Source of the DNA: Lachnospiraceae bacterium UBA4292
GTDB taxonomy: Bacteria; Bacillota; Clostridia; Lachnospirales; Lachnospiraceae
DNA length: 8,801 nt
Assembly: GCA_002395865.1 (NCBI GenBank)
Contig: DGVE01000142.1
Coordinates: 1-8,801, forward strand
Reading direction: 5' to 3'
Part shown: piece by piece, positions 6,905 through 8,801 of the stretch
Layout of the letters: every line of letters starts with the position of its first letter
How positions within the stretch are numbered: the stretch's first letter is position 1
Translations under genes and position numbers: made by a program
Notes under the pieces: generated by a model
The model's database searches: none
The model's input: the letters and a program-made list of their open reading frames with translations, nothing else
Told to the model about the DNA's origin: nothing

Positions 6905-8614
6905 TCACTCTATACCCGATACCGAAAATGATATTTCGATCTCATCTGCTCCTTGTGCGTCAAAACGATCGATCAGAGCTACACGGTCCCCTTCGCCAAA
7001 TTCCTCCGTTTCACCGGCAATGACATTTATTTTTGTACCACCGCGCAGGACCCCGATATCACCGATCTCTGCCGCGCTAATGTGGTTCTCCTCGGATTCG
7101 TGCAGGAGTTTTATACTCAGGTATGAAAGTCCGTCAAACACAGCCGGAACCATACCTTCATCGGTGCGTTTAAGCTTCACGGTATAGCTCCCATCGGAAT
7201 AAACCGGGACGAAATCCGAATAATAGTCGCCAGGCGTGCCTCCGTTATCATAGACGATCTCCACGCAGGCATACGCGAGCACCGGGGCATCATTTACGGT
7301 CTCATCGCCACTATCTGCCGGATCTATCGGGGTACCGTTATCATCGATACCCGGCTCCGTTACGGTCTCACTGCCATTTCCTGCCGCTTCCGCCTTGCTG
7401 TTTATCACCGAGACCACTATGAATATTCCCACTGCCAAAACGCATGCAGTCACTACCGGCACGATAAAGCCGGCCTTTTTTGTTTTACGTCCCAGGGCGG
7501 CCCATATTTTATCATACACATATTTAAGTCCCAGTGCTCCAAGGACACCGAAAAAGACATACACTACCTTTATATTGTCGCCGATGCCCCAGAAATACCA
7601 CTCACTCCCCTTAAAGGTCTCCACATCAAAATGTGGAAGCTTCACTATATGATCAACCGCCATCAGGATACAGTTCAGGATATTGTAGAACAGTACGTGC
7701 AGGCCCATGACCCAGAAGGTGTTGCAAGAAAGGTAATTGACGAATCTGCTCTCAGCCACCTGCTTTCCGCACAGATCAACAAAAGTCATCCAGAAAAGAA
7801 TGCCTATGACAGAAGAGATCAACGGCGTCACTATATATGGGCTGGTGAACCCGCTCATACAATCTATGCTGTCAAACGCCACGTCGTAAGCGTCAGGAAG
7901 ATACAGAGTACGTATGACATTGACCAAAAGCAGAAGCGACATAAGTCCAAGCTTGGCGCCGGCAGACAGTGCTTCATGTCGTCTTTCGATACTCTTTTTG
8001 TAAATGCTTCCAAGCTCAAGAAACGGAAGGAAAAACATGCACTTAAGCGGCAAAAGATAGTTTGTTATAGCGTCCTGTGCCGTATTCTTCGCGATGTATA
8101 CCGCAAAAAGATGCATGGCAATGAAGACCGCAAACATTATATAGCTGTTCCATATCCTGCTGAGACATTTTTTTAGTACAGCATAGATCATTAGCGTTGA
8201 AAAAAGAGAGATCACAAACCACATGGGCTCAACTATTGCGCCATAAGTGCCGACGGTCACTATCCTCCCGGCGACATATGTAAGATAACCCGGCGGAAGC
8301 GGATCGGCATGTCCACCCGTTTTTATGATATTGATAAGTTGTTGGAGAAAAAATACAGTCATGGAAAGACCTGCGTACGGAACCAACAGAGATCTTATTT
8401 TTTTACCCGCATAGGAAGAAAGCCTTGTATCTGAATTCACCTTGTTAAAATAGCCCGAAATAAAAACAAACATGGGCATAAAAAAGGAGTTATACGGAAG
8501 GAATTTGCTGAATATATTAAATGCAGTAAATGTGTGTTGATCCGCCACCATAACAATACCAATCGCGGAAAGGAGCATGAATTTTTTGTTGGATTTTGTA
8601 CGTTGCTCTGCCAT
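6905..8614 (-). CDS. Membrane acyltransferase (acyltransferase_3 family) with extracytoplasmic C-terminal domain
   Basis: A 569-residue multi-pass protein. Residues 1-405 hold about 10-12 hydrophobic segments. Near the start, LLSAIGIVMVADQHT fits the first helix of the acyltransferase_3 family with H27 as the conserved histidine, FMPMFVFISGYF (45-56) is the family's second-helix signature, and PMWFVISLF (130-138) and NTFWVMGLHVLF (298-309) fit later helices. Such proteins move acetyl or other acyl groups across the membrane onto surface polysaccharides or other envelope molecules. The last helix (about 382-405) is followed by a Gly/Asp/Thr/Pro-rich linker (406-445) and a 120-residue beta-rich domain (446-569) ending EISFSVSGIE, not part of the usual enzyme. 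Its side of the membrane is inferred from the acidic, low-complexity linker after a basic RKTKKAG patch (376-382), which suggests an outside location. The gene begins with AGGA seven bases before the ATG, behind a strong promoter, and heads the four-gene operon. The family is likely; acceptor and acyl group are unknown. Confidence 0.85.
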   Translation of the reverse strand: MAEQRTKSNKKFMLLSAIGIVMVADQHTFTAFNIFSKFLPYNSFFMPMFVFISGYFNKVNSDTRLSSYAGKKIRSLLVPYAGLSMTVFFLQQLINIIKTGGHADPLPPGYLTYVAGRIVTVGTYGAIVEPMWFVISLFSTLMIYAVLKKCLSRIWNSYIMFAVFIAMHLFAVYIAKNTAQDAITNYLLPLKCMFFLPFLELGSIYKKSIERRHEALSAGAKLGLMSLLLLVNVIRTLYLPDAYDVAFDSIDCMSGFTSPYIVTPLISSVIGILFWMTFVDLCGKQVAESRFVNYLSCNTFWVMGLHVLFYNILNCILMAVDHIVKLPHFDVETFKGSEWYFWGIGDNIKVVYVFFGVLGALGLKYVYDKIWAALGRKTKKAGFIVPVVTACVLAVGIFIVVSVINSKAEAAGNGSETVTEPGIDDNGTPIDPADSGDETVNDAPVLAYACVEIVYDNGGTPGDYYSDFVPVYSDGSYTVKLKRTDEGMVPAVFDGLSYLSIKLLHESEENHISAAEIGDIGVLRGGTKINVIAGETEEFGEGDRVALIDRFDAQGADEIEISFSVSGIE

Positions 8615-8642
8615 TTTGTCGTCCTATTATTATTTTTAGTAA

Positions 8643-8660
8643 AATGATCTTGTCATCATT
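8643..8660. promoter_or_regulatory. Operator-like dyad over the acyltransferase promoter start
   Basis: Perfect six-base arms AATGAT (8643-8648) and ATCATT (8655-8660) flank a six-base centre. The dyad covers the expected transcription start (near 8651) and overlaps the first half of the -10 box, a typical repressor position. No specific regulator can be named. Confidence 0.35.
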
Positions 8661-8685
8661 GTACATCAAAAATAAAGCCTGTCAA
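8658..8685 (-). promoter_or_regulatory. Sigma-A promoter of the four-gene operon
   Basis: On the minus strand a perfect TTGACA (8685-8680) and TACAAT (8663-8658, 5 of 6) are separated by 16 bases; the region between is T-rich. Transcription should start near 8651, giving a leader of about 37 bases with AGGA at 8625-8622 before the acyltransferase ATG. It is the best promoter in the window, and no other clear promoter is seen within the operon. Confidence 0.75.
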
Positions 8686-8702
8686 CAGGAAAAGGGCTCC
8701 AA

Positions 8703-8787
8703 AATAGTTGTTACGAATACAGGGTTCTAAGAATGAAAACCGGGCCGCACTTCGCGGCCCGGTGTATAAAGCTTATTTGTAACTATT
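8703..8787. repeat. Outer inverted repeat surrounding the terminator
   Basis: GTTACGAATA (8710-8719) and TATTTGTAAC (8774-8783) are inverted copies with one mismatch. AATAGTT (8703-8709) and AACTATT (8781-8787) extend the symmetry outward with a three-base offset. The pair encloses the terminator stem, so the region could fold into a long stem with the terminator at its tip. Confidence 0.4.
8728..8763 (-). terminator. Intrinsic terminator of a gene beyond the right edge
   Basis: A perfect ten-base-pair GC-rich stem (8763-8754 with 8748-8739) closes a five-base loop. On the minus strand it is followed by TTTTCATTCTT, so it should end transcription coming from the right. This isolates the acyltransferase operon from its upstream neighbour. 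The last codons of that neighbour probably lie in 8773-8801, but all three minus frames stop there (8789, 8785, 8775), so its frame cannot be fixed. Confidence 0.75.
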
Positions 8788-8801
8788 CAGCACCCGCCCA
8801 T

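Noticed and set aside
5940..6931. Several plus-strand open frames opposite the reductase and UPF0340 genes
   Set aside because: Long antisense frames are common opposite these genes because of codon bias; the minus-strand products have clear family motifs.
7631..8176. 181-codon plus-strand open frame opposite the acyltransferase
   Set aside because: Lys/His/Arg-rich composition typical of the complement of membrane-helix codons; no family features.
8773..8801. C-terminal fragment of a gene at the right edge
   Set aside because: All three minus-strand frames stop within the last 29 bases, so the true one cannot be chosen; only the terminator supports a gene there.

Overview
The window looks like a chromosomal segment of a Bacillota bacterium, plausibly of the Lachnospiraceae/Clostridia. 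The support is a set of strong AGGAGG-type ribosome binding sites, sigma-A type promoters, a YwlG/UPF0340 protein, a cytosolic M13 peptidase, and an aldo/keto reductase with a clostridial-style double-cluster ferredoxin tail. By eye the GC content is moderate, near 50 %, with frequent ATA and AGG/AGA codons. I see no rRNA, tRNA, CRISPR array, transposase or phage gene. The lineage is an inference from gene content, not a sequence match.

Layout from left to right. (1) 1-681, minus strand: the N-terminal 227 codons of a secreted lipoprotein with a long Ala/Glu/Arg/Gln-rich repeat region; the gene runs off the left edge. (2) 682-882: a divergent intergenic region with two back-to-back sigma-A promoters, an inverted repeat in the lipoprotein leader, and a hairpin just before the peptidase ribosome binding site. 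(3) 883-2817, plus strand: a complete M13 (PepO-type) zinc endopeptidase. (4) 2818-2885: a hairpin that can terminate the two converging transcription units. (5) 8614-2886, minus strand: a probable four-gene operon, read in the order membrane acyltransferase (8614-6905), UPF0340/YwlG protein (6856-6293), Fe-S aldo/keto reductase (6284-5082), SNF2-family helicase (5081-2886). (6) 8615-8801: a near-consensus promoter with an operator-like dyad in front of the acyltransferase, then a strong terminator for an unseen gene entering from the right edge.

The last three genes of the operon are tightly packed. An 8-nt gap carrying AGGAGG separates UPF0340 from the reductase, and the reductase stop codon directly abuts the helicase start codon, so translational coupling is likely. 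The acyltransferase is joined to the rest by a 49-nt gap without a terminator, so read-through is expected. The four products share no obvious pathway: envelope polysaccharide acylation, an uncharacterised conserved protein, a redox enzyme and a DNA/RNA-dependent ATPase.

I do not see a convincing new multi-gene system. The points most worth a second look are the extracytoplasmic beta-rich domain fused to the acyltransferase, the compact SNF2 protein with a helix-hairpin-helix-like N-terminal region, the nested inverted repeats at the right edge, and the paired operator-like dyads.
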